This document shows, piece by piece, positions 1-6,318 of a stretch of DNA of 32,669 bases. This DNA is from Microvirga sesbaniae (GTDB lineage: Bacteria > Pseudomonadota > Alphaproteobacteria > Rhizobiales > Beijerinckiaceae): assembly GCF_025460805.1 (NCBI RefSeq), contig NZ_JAMXFJ010000046.1, forward strand, positions 1 through 32,669, given 5' to 3'. The notes under the pieces were generated by a model. The model ran no database searches. It was not told the DNA's origin and worked only from the letters and a program-made list of their open reading frames with translations. Position 1 is the stretch's first letter; each line of letters opens with the position of its first letter. Made by a program: the position numbers and the translations under genes.

Positions 1-2
1 AC

Positions 3-683
3 GACAAGCAGGTGGTCAACTACGACGGCAAGGTCGGCTACTACGACCAGACCGCCTATCTGTGGAAGACCGGCATCTACCGCGGCACGGCGCCCGAGAC
101 CCTGGCCGTGCAGGTCAAGAACCTCTCTCTGGAGACCGGCGCCAATCTCTCGGACTTCACTCCCGGGTCCGCAACAAGCCCGACCTCAACTGATTCGCCC
201 TCAACATCAATGCCCTCGCCATCGACAGAGACATCAACGCCTACAACCGTCGCTTCAAATGAGGATGGTACTCTGAACGGCACATCGGGAAGAAACGACG
301 TCATTGGTGGCAGTGGCGGCAATGACAGCGTGAACGGTTACGGGGGCAACGACATCCTGACCGGTGGTAAAGGGCGAGATGCATTTATCTTCAACACCGC
401 CCTCAATTCAGGCAACGTGGACAAGATCACCGATTTCAGCGTGGCGGACGACACCATCCACCTGAATGATGTGGTGTTCACCGACCTAGAGTGGGGCCCG
501 CTGGCGGATTCTGCTTTCTGGATCGGAACGGCAGCGCACGATCAAAGCGACCGGATCATCTACAACAGCTCGACCGGGGCTCTCTCGTACGATCCTGACG
601 GCACCGGTTCGGCCGCGGCTGTCAAGTTCGCGACGCTGGCTGCCGGCTTGAAGATGACGGCGGCACACTTCCTCGTCATCTAA
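3..683 (+). CDS. C-terminal part of a secreted RTX (hemolysin-type calcium-binding) protein with a polysaccharide-lyase-like segment; 5' end outside window
   Basis: The reading frame is open from base 3, so the gene starts upstream of the window; the GTG at 12 is probably internal. Residues 1-50 contain YLWKTGIYR, which resembles the end of heparin-lyase-I-type polysaccharide lyases (moderate confidence). A Ser/Thr/Pro-rich linker follows (about 50-85), then glycine/aspartate nonapeptide repeats (GGSGGNDSV, GYGGNDIL, GGKGRDAF) that form a calcium-binding parallel beta-roll. The last part, with DKITDFS, YNSSTGALSYDPDG and a terminal FLVI, is the usual C-terminal module of type I-secreted RTX proteins and would carry the uncleaved secretion signal. 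Such proteins leave the cell through an ABC/MFP/TolC exporter, and none is encoded in this window. The RTX C-terminus is well supported; the enzymatic identity is inferred from a short stretch. Confidence 0.85.
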   Translation, partial: DKQVVNYDGKVGYYDQTAYLWKTGIYRGTAPETLAVQVKNLSLETGANLSDFTPGSATSPTSTDSPSTSMPSPSTETSTPTTVASNEDGTLNGTSGRNDVIGGSGGNDSVNGYGGNDILTGGKGRDAFIFNTALNSGNVDKITDFSVADDTIHLNDVVFTDLEWGPLADSAFWIGTAAHDQSDRIIYNSSTGALSYDPDGTGSAAAVKFATLAAGLKMTAAHFLVI

Positions 684-750
684 CGATGATTCACATCAAG
701 GAGGCTCAGGCTCTAGCCAGAGCCCCCTTGAACTCCAGCCTCAATGGCTT

Positions 751-826
751 TAGCGCATCGGACGGACCCAAAGGGCCGCGTCAGCGACCCAGCGGGTCCG
801 CCTCATCCGATGCGCCGGTCAAGAGA
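751..826. repeat. Palindromic repeat copy with internal GGGCCGCGTCAG cassette
   Basis: The left outer arm is GCGCATCGGACGGA and the right is CATCCGATGCGC followed by GGTCAAGAGA. The same outer arms and the same trailing GGTCAAGAGA occur in reverse orientation at 7397-7458, inside the DUF454 gene. Between the arms lies a segment with AAGGGCCGCGTCAGCGACCC (771-790), related to the tandem units at 1168-1208. Confidence 0.75.
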
Positions 827-832
827 GGGGGG

Positions 833-882
833 CCTCGGATGAATCCCAAAAGTGGTGTCCACTTTTCACGTCCGAGGCTAGA
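833..882. repeat. Nested palindromic repeat (GCCTCGGA arms, AAAAGTGG stem)
   Basis: The outer arms GCCTCGGA and TCCGAGGC enclose an inner perfect hairpin AAAAGTGG-TGT-CCACTTTT. The copy ends in CTAGAGG, like other members that end in CTAG. It belongs to the dispersed family seen throughout the window. Confidence 0.8.
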
Positions 883-1083
883 GGAGCGTTGGGTAAACCC
901 GGGCAGAACCGTCTGTCCTTTAGCCCCTTCGTGATCTAGCGTCACAGCCCTTCGGTAATGAAGCGGCTAAATCTGAGAGGTCTCTTGGGCCCTCCCTCAC
1001 TTAAGCGCCCCCCGGATTCATGCCGAGACGCTCGTTCTCTTGGCCAGCTCCATACGCGGCTCTCCTCGATTTGGTATTCTAAA

Positions 1084-1128
1084 GCCTCGGACCCAAAAGT
1101 GGCCCCACTTTTGGGATCGTTCCGATGC
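1084..1128. repeat. Nested palindromic repeat (CCCAAAAGTGG stem)
   Basis: The inner stem is an 11-bp perfect inverted repeat, CCCAAAAGTGG (1092-1102) and CCACTTTTGGG (1105-1115), with a 2-nt loop. The outer arms are mismatched types: GCCTCGGA on the left and TCCGATGC on the right. This suggests arms from two sub-families have been mixed. Confidence 0.8.
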
Positions 1129-1155
1129 TCAACCCCTTAAGCGGCGCCTCGTTCG

Positions 1156-1227
1156 GTGCGGACCCGAAGGGCCACGTCAGTGACCCGCAGGGCCGCGTCA
1201 GTGAATACCGGGTCCACTTTTCCGCAC
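1156..1227. repeat. Palindromic repeat carrying a 21-nt tandem unit
   Basis: The arms GTGCGGA (1156-1162) and TCCGCAC (1221-1227) flank two adjacent units beginning AGGGCCACGTCAGTGA (1168) and AGGGCCGCGTCAGTGA (1189). A related single unit occurs at 771-790. The right side still carries GGTCCACTTTT, the half-stem of the common family, so this is a member with an expanded centre. Confidence 0.7.
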
Positions 1228-1235
1228 GATGCGCT

Positions 1236-1553
1236 TGCATCGAGGTGGATCTTGCGCTTGTTGCAGGAGGGCAGAACGATCCCACGCGCCGGATTATCCG
1301 CTCGATACCCCTCCTCGACCGCATAGGTCAGGAGCGTACTCAGCAGCGCCAGGGTTCGCGTCGCGGTGTCTTTCCCGCCTTTGACGATGGCGCGCCAACG
1401 AGCCTTGGTCTTGACGTCTGCGGCGCTCTCCCCGGCAATCACGTCGCGCGCTAAGGCCCGCAGATCCGCCGAGGTCAGATCCTTCACTGTGCGGTGCCCG
1501 AGGAGCGGTATGATGTGGCGCTCGGCCCGACCACGGTCCGGGTGTTTGCGCCT
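1236..1553 (-). pseudogene. Remnant of a tyrosine (phage-type) integrase, core-binding domain only
   Basis: The minus-strand frame contains DRGRAERHIIPLLG, then VKDLTSADLRALARDV, AADVKTKARWRAIVKGGK, LLSTLLTYAVEEG and ADNPARGI. This is the characteristic SAM-like core-binding domain of alphaproteobacterial XerC/D-type integrases. The N-terminal arm-binding region and the whole catalytic domain (the R-H-R-Y residues) are missing. The fragment ends downstream at a palindromic repeat, and upstream it runs into a small membrane-protein gene in a different frame. It is not functional as an integrase and marks a past integration or rearrangement. Confidence 0.8.
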
Positions 1554-1816
1554 CGGTGCATTGCCACAACGACAACCGGCACCAGCCGATTGTGAAGGAG
1601 AGCGGTCAGAACAGACAGAACCGTGCAGGCCGTGACGGTGGCCGCCAGGTGGGGGACGAAATGCGCAACGAGAGCGTCGGGAGAATATCCCGGGTGGCTG
1701 TGGCTGAAATGGCGGAAAACGGCGAGCCCTATGCCCGTCAGGAAGCCCAAAACGGCCGCCACGGGAACACGCCACGGCTCCGTGGGAGCCTGCCTCTTGG
1801 CAATCCTGACTGTCAT
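1484..1816 (-). CDS. Small two-TM membrane protein, C-terminal tail overlapping the integrase remnant
   Basis: The protein is 110 aa from the ATG at 1816 (MTVRIAKRQ...). Residues about 16-34 and 56-84 are hydrophobic membrane segments, separated by a His-rich loop (FRHFSHSHPGY). I do not recognise the family. The last 20 or so residues (NTRTVVGPSATSYRSSG) are read out of frame across DNA encoding the integrase remnant. The original 3' end has therefore probably been lost and replaced by sequence from the integration event. A purine-rich GGAG lies about 12 bases before the start, which is a loose fit, and an upstream in-frame ATG exists at 1876. Function unknown; possibly decayed. Confidence 0.5.
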   Translation of the reverse strand: MTVRIAKRQAPTEPWRVPVAAVLGFLTGIGLAVFRHFSHSHPGYSPDALVAHFVPHLAATVTACTVLSVLTALLHNRLVPVVVVAMHRGANTRTVVGPSATSYRSSGTAQ

Positions 1817-2062
1817 CGCGATAAGGCACTCCGGAGATCCATCCCTTTTAATACCACTTTCATACCAACCGAGCAAAACACTTCGTACAAATTACGTTAA
1901 CGGTTCGATTGCCGCATTTATTCCGCGCTGAGAGATCATCCGGTGGCAGTATTGGCAGCCAGTCCTCCAACGTATAGATACCAGAGCAAGACCTTTGCAG
2001 GAACGACACCGTCAAGGTCATCACCGAGCAGCCGCCGGCTGCCTTGCCTCCAGAGGCGTCCG

Positions 2063-2290
2063 ATGCGCTGCTATTTTCATCTTGTGAACGAGGACGAGAC
2101 CGTCCCGGATGAAGTCGGCATCGAGGTCGCTGACCTGGCCAAGGCGGAAGAGATGGCGCGGCAGGCCATCGAGGATATCAGGAGCGCGGCACTGGACCTC
2201 GGCGCGTCGTGGCAGGGCTGGCGGCTCGACATCGTCGCCCCATCCGGCCAGATTCTCGCATCCATTCCTCTGGATCCCGTCGTCCACTGA
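2063..2290 (+). CDS. DUF6894-type small protein
   Basis: This 75-aa protein begins MRCYFHLVNEDETVPDEVG and continues with VADLAKAEEMARQAIEDI and GWRLDIVAPSGQILASIPL. The pattern of an N-terminal aromatic-His strand, an acidic D/E-E-G turn, an Ala-rich helix and a terminal strand is that of the DUF6894 proteins abundant in Methylobacteriaceae and Bradyrhizobiaceae. The ATG at 2063 was chosen because family members begin directly with M-x-R/C-Y-F-H; the frame extends upstream but that part is not protein-like. No function is established for the family. Confidence 0.8.
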   Translation: MRCYFHLVNEDETVPDEVGIEVADLAKAEEMARQAIEDIRSAALDLGASWQGWRLDIVAPSGQILASIPLDPVVH

Positions 2291-2367
2291 CCGCCGGGCC
2301 GGGCGCATCAGCAGATTGCGGCTCGACCACCGGGACCGCTTTCGTCCCGTCAGGCATGGGGCGCGGC

Positions 2368-2526
2368 CTAGCCGCGATCCTCGTCCGCCGCCAGCTCCTC
2401 GAGGTGCTCGGCCGCCTCAAACAGATGAAACTTGGCTTCGAGCAGCGAGACCTGCTCGGCAAGAGCGCGGATCCTCTCGGCCTGCTGACGATACTCGGCC
2501 GCCTTGCTAGGGCGGAACGCATCCAT
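2368..2526 (-). CDS. 52-aa helical hypothetical protein
   Basis: The frame starts at the ATG at 2526 and encodes MDAFRPSKAAEYRQQAERIR, followed by ALAEQVSLLEAKFHLFEAAE and ending HLEELAADEDRG. A GGAGA ribosome-binding site lies about 8 bases upstream. The composition (E, A, L, R, Q with heptad-like spacing) predicts one or two amphipathic helices. Small proteins of the form YRxxAxxxRxLAE...LxxAExxxxLA are common in rhizobial genomes and have no known function. It is too short for most gene callers but looks real. Confidence 0.65.
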   Translation of the reverse strand: MDAFRPSKAAEYRQQAERIRALAEQVSLLEAKFHLFEAAEHLEELAADEDRG

Positions 2527-2596
2527 AACGCTTGTCTCCGATGGCGCTTCTCGCCTACCAACGTCCGCGGGCTGTCGTTCAGTTCCGGCCCTTGCT

Positions 2597-2776
2597 TCAA
2601 ATCACGAAAAAATCCTTGGAGGTGGACTTGAGGCTTGTGTTGAGCTTTGCGAGCTCGACGGCCGCCTTGCTGCCGGAGCCGTCGGCATCGCAGGAGAGAA
2701 TGCCGGTCTTCTTGTTGTAGAGCAGATAGTCGTTCCGGTCGTCGGCCTGGCCGATCTCGAAACAAGCCTTGCGAGC
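2597..2776 (-). pseudogene. Truncated RTX protein C-terminal module
   Basis: About 59 codons read minus-strand as ARKACFEIG, DDRNDYLLYNKKTGILSCD, ADGSGSKAAVELAKLNTSLK and end in KDFFVI. They align with the last 58 residues of the RTX protein at the window start (IIYNSSTGALSYDPDGTGSA ... HFLVI). No calcium-binding repeats or catalytic part precede it; the same frame upstream overlaps a different gene at 2803-3111. It is therefore an orphan 3' end of a second RTX gene, in inverted orientation to the first. Confidence 0.75.
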
Positions 2777-2802
2777 CGGCCCCGGCGCGACGGGTCCGGG
2801 CG

Positions 2803-3111
2803 TCACGCCCCGCGGCTGTCGAGATAGGTCCTGGCCGCCTTGACGGCGGCGTCGCACCGGTTGGACGTGCCGCCGAGGATATCTTCGGGCCTGGTGCGGC
2901 CGGTCCAGACATCGAGCGCCGCCGTGACGACCCAGAGCGGCTCGGCCATGGCCCGGTCGGCGAGCTTCGGCAGGGAGGATTCGGCGCAGGTCCGCATCTC
3001 GGCGATGACGGCCTGGGGCGCGCGGACCTGGGCCAGGCGTTCGTTCATCTCCGCCTGAAGCGGATCGACGATCAGCACGCCAACGACGGCCGCCAAAAGA
3101 TCTTGAAGCAT
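2803..3111 (-). CDS. Hypothetical protein with N-terminal membrane anchor
   Basis: The protein is 102 aa from the ATG at 3111, which is preceded by GAGGTGAGA, a good ribosome-binding site. A GTG two codons upstream is also possible but would overlap that site. Residues 3-18 (QDLLAAVVGVLIVDPL) form a hydrophobic anchor or signal. The rest is a soluble helical region with two Cys (RTCAESS and SNRCDAAV), which could pair in the periplasm. The end, CDAAVKAARTYLDSRGA, resembles no family I can name. A large nested inverted repeat lies just upstream. Confidence 0.6.
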   Translation of the reverse strand: MLQDLLAAVVGVLIVDPLQAEMNERLAQVRAPQAVIAEMRTCAESSLPKLADRAMAEPLWVVTAALDVWTGRTRPEDILGGTSNRCDAAVKAARTYLDSRGA

Positions 3112-3121
3112 TCTCACCTCT

Positions 3122-3171
3122 GTGCCGGCGGTCGGATCGGAAGAGATCCGACATCACGCAACAGCCGGCAC
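3122..3171. promoter_or_regulatory. Nested inverted repeat upstream of the 2803-3111 gene
   Basis: The inner perfect 8-bp stem is GTCGGATC (3131-3138) and GATCCGAC (3145-3152), with loop GGAAGA. The outer 8-bp stem is GTGCCGGC (3122-3129) and GCCGGCAC (3164-3171). It lies in the divergent gap between two genes, 11 bases from the start codon of the minus-strand gene. It could be a leader structure, an operator, or an unrelated repeat. The rest of the gap to 3435 shows nothing else I can name. Confidence 0.45.
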
Positions 3172-3435
3172 GGCTTGCGTCAGAGGGGCCCGGATCGGGG
3201 TCATTCGGGATGTAGGAGCAGGTCGGCCGGGCTTCAAGGCTGGGCCTTTCCACCGCTGCGCCGTCCGGATCGGCCCGAGCCCTGCGGGTCGTGGTGCGCC
3301 CGGGCATCAAGATTATATTCCGCTGCGACCAAACGTACTTACGCAATAGAGTGGCCGGGCCTCAAAGTTGCCTGGATTGACCCTGTATCACCCGACCCAT
3401 GTCGAACGTGATTTGCGGATCGGATCATCAGCCTT

Positions 3436-4170
3436 ATGAGCAGCCCGCCTCAGCCCCGAAGTGACTTCACCTTCCCCTGGTCTGTCGATCATCAACCGCA
3501 AAGCGGACTCATCGAAAAGCTCGAAGCCTTCCAGAGGCAGTGCCTCCTGCGCTGGCAGTTCATCGAGACCTGCCGGGCGATGGCGCGCCCGGCGCTCGGG
3601 CGTGCCGGCATCCTGGTCGACCGGACCGTTTTCGCCACGGCGCTGATCGTCATGCCGAGGGTGTTCGCCGGCTGGGACGTCCTGCGTCCCGCCCTGCTCT
3701 CGCAGACCCGGGCGCTCCTGCCCTTCGCGCCGCTGCCCAGCCCCGAGGACGAAGCGATCGGGTCCGATCCGGCCTGGGAGCTTCTCGCCGAGTTCCAGGC
3801 GCTCGCGCCCGACCAGCAGGACAAGGCGGCCAAGAACCTCGCGCTCCTGTGGGATCATTTCGAGCATCTGTTCGGGGGATTGAGCGGCTTCCTGTCGGAA
3901 CCGCCGGTCGAGCAATCCCTCTACCTGGACAAGCTGGCGACGGCATCGCGGCGGATGAAGCTCGCGCGCGGGTCCGAGGTCGCCTTTCACTATGTGACAG
4001 TCGAACTGATGCGGCTCTACGTGCACGGCCTTCAGCTCGGGCGCAAGGATCGGGCCGCGCTGGCCCTGGCCTCCGCCGTGTCCGGTCTGATCGACCGGGG
4101 ACGCATGATGACGCCCGCGCTCACCGTGGAGGTGGAAGTGTCCCGGTCGCGGCAGGCGGAGGCCGCCTGA
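3436..4170 (+). CDS. Hypothetical protein, 244 aa, helical
   Basis: The frame from the ATG at 3436 encodes a soluble, mostly alpha-helical protein with no signal peptide. Visible features are EKLEAFQRQCLLRWQF, ALIVMPRVFAGWDVLRPALL, a Pro/acidic linker (FAPLPSPEDEAIGSDPAW), KNLALLWDHFEHLFGG and a C-terminal helix ending SRSRQAEAA. Codon use is typical of the region, and the antisense frames have no protein-like features. I do not recognise a domain. It stands alone between a divergent small gene and a repeat cluster. Confidence 0.65.
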   Translation: MSSPPQPRSDFTFPWSVDHQPQSGLIEKLEAFQRQCLLRWQFIETCRAMARPALGRAGILVDRTVFATALIVMPRVFAGWDVLRPALLSQTRALLPFAPLPSPEDEAIGSDPAWELLAEFQALAPDQQDKAAKNLALLWDHFEHLFGGLSGFLSEPPVEQSLYLDKLATASRRMKLARGSEVAFHYVTVELMRLYVHGLQLGRKDRAALALASAVSGLIDRGRMMTPALTVEVEVSRSRQAEAA

Positions 4171-4187
4171 GCTGATCGCAGGCTCTA

Positions 4188-4225
4188 AAGCATCGGACGT
4201 GTGATCGAACTCACGCCCGATGCTT
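4188..4225. repeat. Palindromic repeat (AAGCATCGG arms)
   Basis: The arms AAGCATCGG (4188-4196) and CCGATGCTT (4217-4225) enclose a short inner stem, GTGA-TCGAAC-TCAC. CTCTA stands before the left arm, as in other family members. It adjoins the tandem pair that follows. Confidence 0.75.
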
Positions 4226-4346
4226 CAAGCTCTTGTTTTGGAACATCTTTTCGCGCAAAACCGGTTCCCACTTTTGCGCCCGATGCTTCAAGCTTTTGTT
4301 GTGGAGCATCTTTTCACGCAAAACCGGTTCCACTTTTGCGTCCGAG
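4221..4346. repeat. Tandem pair of 63-nt palindromic repeat units
   Basis: Two units start with TGCTTCAAGC at 4221 and 4284. Each has a TTTTG(T/G)TTTGGA-type segment, then CATCTTTTC and then a hairpin. The hairpins are CGCAAAA-loop-TTTTGCG (4254-4278) and ACGCAAAA-loop-TTTTGCGT (4316-4341), with loops CCGGTTCCCAC and CCGGTTCCAC. The loop is nearly the same as in the copies at 7430, 23813 and 32443, while the stems differ. Confidence 0.8.
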
Positions 4347-4359
4347 GCTCCAGGGACGC

Positions 4360-4398
4360 GACAATGCCCGGGAGGCGGCATGCCACCCGGGCATTGTC
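4360..4398 (-). terminator. 13-bp perfect inverted repeat downstream of 4420-4704, possible terminator
   Basis: GACAATGCCCGGG (4360-4372) pairs with CCCGGGCATTGTC (4386-4398) around a 13-nt loop that itself contains GGCATGCC. It lies about 22 bases past the stop codon of the minus-strand gene. No T-run follows on that strand, so an intrinsic terminator is only a possibility; a 3' stabilising structure or a repeat end would fit equally well. Confidence 0.45.
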
Positions 4399-4419
4399 CA
4401 GAAAGGTCGCGGTCGAGCC

Positions 4420-4704
4420 TTAGCGGCAGCGGCGGACGCGGCGGGTCACGATGTCGCCGTCCGGCTCTTCCTCACGGATCACCACGGTGCGGCAGCGCTC
4501 GATGCTTCCGGTGGACAGATCATCGCGGTCATAGACGCGACGGCGCTCGTAGCGGCGTTCGTAGCGGTCATTGTCCGGGCCGACGCGGACGCTCGGGCCA
4601 TCGGGACCGATGCCGAACTGCACCTGAGCGGACGAAGGCGTCGAAACGACGACGCTCGAACCGATTAACGCGGCTGCCAGGAGCCAAGCTGACTTCTTCA
4701 TCAT
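4420..4704 (-). CDS. Small secreted protein with C-terminal Cys pair (paralogue of 6319-6654)
   Basis: The protein is 94 aa. The ATG at 4704 has GGAG upstream; a second ATG follows immediately. Residues 1-25 are a classic signal peptide (MMKKSAWLLAAALIGSSVVV, cleavage near SSA|QVQ). The mature part starts VQFGIGPDGPSVRVGP, is rich in Arg/Tyr/Asp, and ends with ERCRTVVIREEEPDG then RRVRRCR. The two Cys could form one periplasmic disulfide. A second copy of the same architecture lies 1.6 kb away. Such small exported proteins are common in Methylobacteriaceae and have no known function. Confidence 0.8.
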   Translation of the reverse strand: MMKKSAWLLAAALIGSSVVVSTPSSAQVQFGIGPDGPSVRVGPDNDRYERRYERRRVYDRDDLSTGSIERCRTVVIREEEPDGDIVTRRVRRCR

Positions 4705-4885
4705 TCCATCTCCACGTATTGCCGTGTATTGCCGTTTGGTCGACAACGCGTTACTTCGCTTTACGTTTCATGGAATGAGACGACGAAATGCATTTCCATC
4801 GCAGAGCACGGCTGCGCGAGGAGATGACGGGAAACAACTACGAACAACCATCGGGACACAGGGCGAATACGCAACAGGGCCGGGG

Positions 4886-5080
4886 CTAGCGCGCCGCCTC
4901 GATCTCGCTCTGCTCGACGACGCGCTCGATCAGCTCCGCCTGGCTCTTGATGCAGTAGAGCGGCACGCCTCCTGCGGTGGACGGCAGGAGGCGCAGAACC
5001 CGGAACAGATCGTCCGGGAGGCTGTGGCAGTCGGCTCTGGGCCGCACGACCTGCCCGATTTTGAACACATGTGCGATCAT
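4886..5080 (-). CDS. 64-aa hypothetical protein, small beta-rich domain
   Basis: The frame starts at the ATG at 5080 with GGAGG six bases upstream. It reads MIAHVFKIGQVVRPRADC, FRVLRLLPSTAGG, PLYCIKSQAELIERVVEQSE. The pattern of F-K-x-G-Q-x-V followed by V-x-R-L-L-P, Y-x-I-K-S and E-R-V-V-x-E-S-x-L is that of a small SH3-like protein widespread in rhizobia, with no assigned function. The neighbouring genes are also small minus-strand orphans, so there is no clear operon. Confidence 0.75.
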   Translation of the reverse strand: MIAHVFKIGQVVRPRADCHSLPDDLFRVLRLLPSTAGGVPLYCIKSQAELIERVVEQSEIEAAR

Positions 5081-5184
5081 GGCGCCCTCCAGGAGCCGGG
5101 AACCGGGCCATCATAGCAGGCCCGCGCGCTCACCGTGAGGCTTCGCCCAGGTCGAGCGCGGGTCCCGCCGGGCAGGCCCTGCGA

Positions 5185-5757
5185 TCAGATCGGGCCTCTC
5201 GGGATGTCGTGCCAGTAATCGCGCATCTCCTGCTCGCGTTTGCGGTCGGGCCAGATGCGTTCGTCGCCGTAGAAGGCGGGAGCCGCCTGGACCTGAGCCT
5301 CGGTCACATCCGTGCGATAGCCCTCGAGCTCCCTGTCGTAGGCCAGCTTGTCCCACGGAACCGTATGATGGTGCACACCCAGTCCCAGGAAGCCGCCGAA
5401 GGTCACGTCCACGTAGAGAACCCGCCCGCTCACCTTCTCGATCAGCAGGCGCTTGATGGTGCCGATCTGCGTTCCGTCGGGTCCGTAGACGGCCGTGCCT
5501 TCCACCCGATCGCTCTGGATCACCGGGTGCCATTCGGTCGGCCGTTCAACCGGTCCCCAGAGATAGAACCCGTTCTCGATGATTCCGGCGGCCACCACCG
5601 CCCGGCTGACATTGAGAACCCACTCGTCGTCGGGACCGATGCGCCTGTCGAGAGCCCAGGGCCCATGCTCGGCGGGCAGCGTCTCGCCCGTGGCGCTCTC
5701 CGTAAAGCCGCGCAGATCGGGTGTCCGCTCGGACTGGAACACGTAATACGTTCTCAT
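5185..5757 (-). CDS. PRC-barrel domain protein
   Basis: The protein is 190 aa from the ATG at 5757, preceded by GGGAGG. Residues 1-85 are a family-specific N-terminal region (MRTYYVFQSERTPDLRGF ... EHGPWALDRRIGPDDEW). About 90-165 is a PRC-barrel: VIQSDRVEGTAVYGPDG, IGTIKRLLIEKVSGRVLYVD, FGGFLGLGVHHHTVPWDKL. It ends with the linker that usually follows (RTDVTEAQVQAAPAF). PRC-barrel proteins of this kind are abundant stress- or envelope-associated proteins in rhizobia. There is no signal peptide, so it is probably cytoplasmic. The triple-His HHH in the barrel replaces the usual RYHPLPW. Confidence 0.85.
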   Translation of the reverse strand: MRTYYVFQSERTPDLRGFTESATGETLPAEHGPWALDRRIGPDDEWVLNVSRAVVAAGIIENGFYLWGPVERPTEWHPVIQSDRVEGTAVYGPDGTQIGTIKRLLIEKVSGRVLYVDVTFGGFLGLGVHHHTVPWDKLAYDRELEGYRTDVTEAQVQAAPAFYGDERIWPDRKREQEMRDYWHDIPRGPI

Positions 5758-5944
5758 GGGCGCCTCCCATGCAGCAGGTCGATCGCCCCGCACCCCTTCC
5801 CTCGTGATCGCCGACGGACTCCATGCGCGTTCCGCGAGGTGATTGGACGTTCAACCTCAAGCGCGTGAGGGCGGTTCCTCGCACCTGCGAAAATGTGCGC
5901 TGCATGCCTTGGGGCGCCATGCGCTTTGCAGCGTTGGGCCGCGC

Positions 5945-5972
5945 GCCTTTCGGTGCTAGGCTCCCGAAAGGC
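5945..5972. promoter_or_regulatory. 9-bp inverted repeat upstream of the 6001 gene
   Basis: GCCTTTCGG (5945-5953) pairs with CCGAAAGGC (5964-5972) around a 10-nt loop. It is 28 bases before the GTG start at 6001, in the divergent gap 5758-6000. It may be an operator, a leader hairpin or an upstream terminator. Confidence 0.35.
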
Positions 5973-6000
5973 AAGCCTTCTGAGTTCAGGGACGGAACAA

Positions 6001-6279
6001 GTGGTCGCAGACTTGGCAATATCCTTGCTCGTCGTCCTGGCCGGCGCCGTCGGGATGCTCCTGCTCCTTCTCACGTGGTTCGGCGGCAGAACCATCACGC
6101 CTGAAATCGAGGACGATCTCGACCCGATCCTGGGCGCGCGGGATCCCATGGCCATCTATGAATCCCATGGCCCGTTCATCCCGATGCCGGGCCATTTGAA
6201 AACCCGCGATCAGATGGTGGAATGGATGACCAAGGAGCTTCCCAAGCTCACGGCGGAAATCGCCAACCCTCGAGCCTGA
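6001..6279 (+). CDS. Small single-TM membrane protein
   Basis: The protein is 92 aa from the GTG at 6001, with GGACGGA just upstream; the frame extends further but without a better start. Residues 5-25 (LAISLLVVLAGAVGMLLLLL) are one transmembrane helix. The cytoplasmic part reads WFGGRTITPEIEDDL, IYESHGPFIPMPGHLKTRDQ and MVEWMTKELPKL. No family is recognised. The gene is divergent from the PRC-barrel gene and converges on the secreted Cys-pair gene. Confidence 0.65.
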   Translation: MVADLAISLLVVLAGAVGMLLLLLTWFGGRTITPEIEDDLDPILGARDPMAIYESHGPFIPMPGHLKTRDQMVEWMTKELPKLTAEIANPRA

Positions 6280-6318
6280 GAAGCGGGTCGAATCAACGGG
6301 CGGAAAGCCGGAGCGCCG

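Larger units (their letters stand above)
684..1235. other. Gene-free stretch made largely of palindromic repeats
   Basis: About 550 bases between the RTX gene and the integrase remnant contain no convincing gene. Short open frames here have no start context and simply translate repeat DNA. The stretch holds four repeat copies, listed separately. The remaining sequence shows nothing I can identify. Confidence 0.6.

Noticed and set aside
751..1227. CRISPR-like array
   Set aside because: The repeats are palindromic elements of differing length and spacing, without regular unique spacers or cas genes.
4360..4398. Member of the AAAAGTGG palindrome family
   Set aside because: It shares neither arms nor loop with that family; treated as a separate hairpin near a gene end.
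4201..4668. Plus-strand frame over the tandem repeats
   Set aside because: Its first third is repeat DNA and the rest is antisense to the secreted Cys-pair gene.
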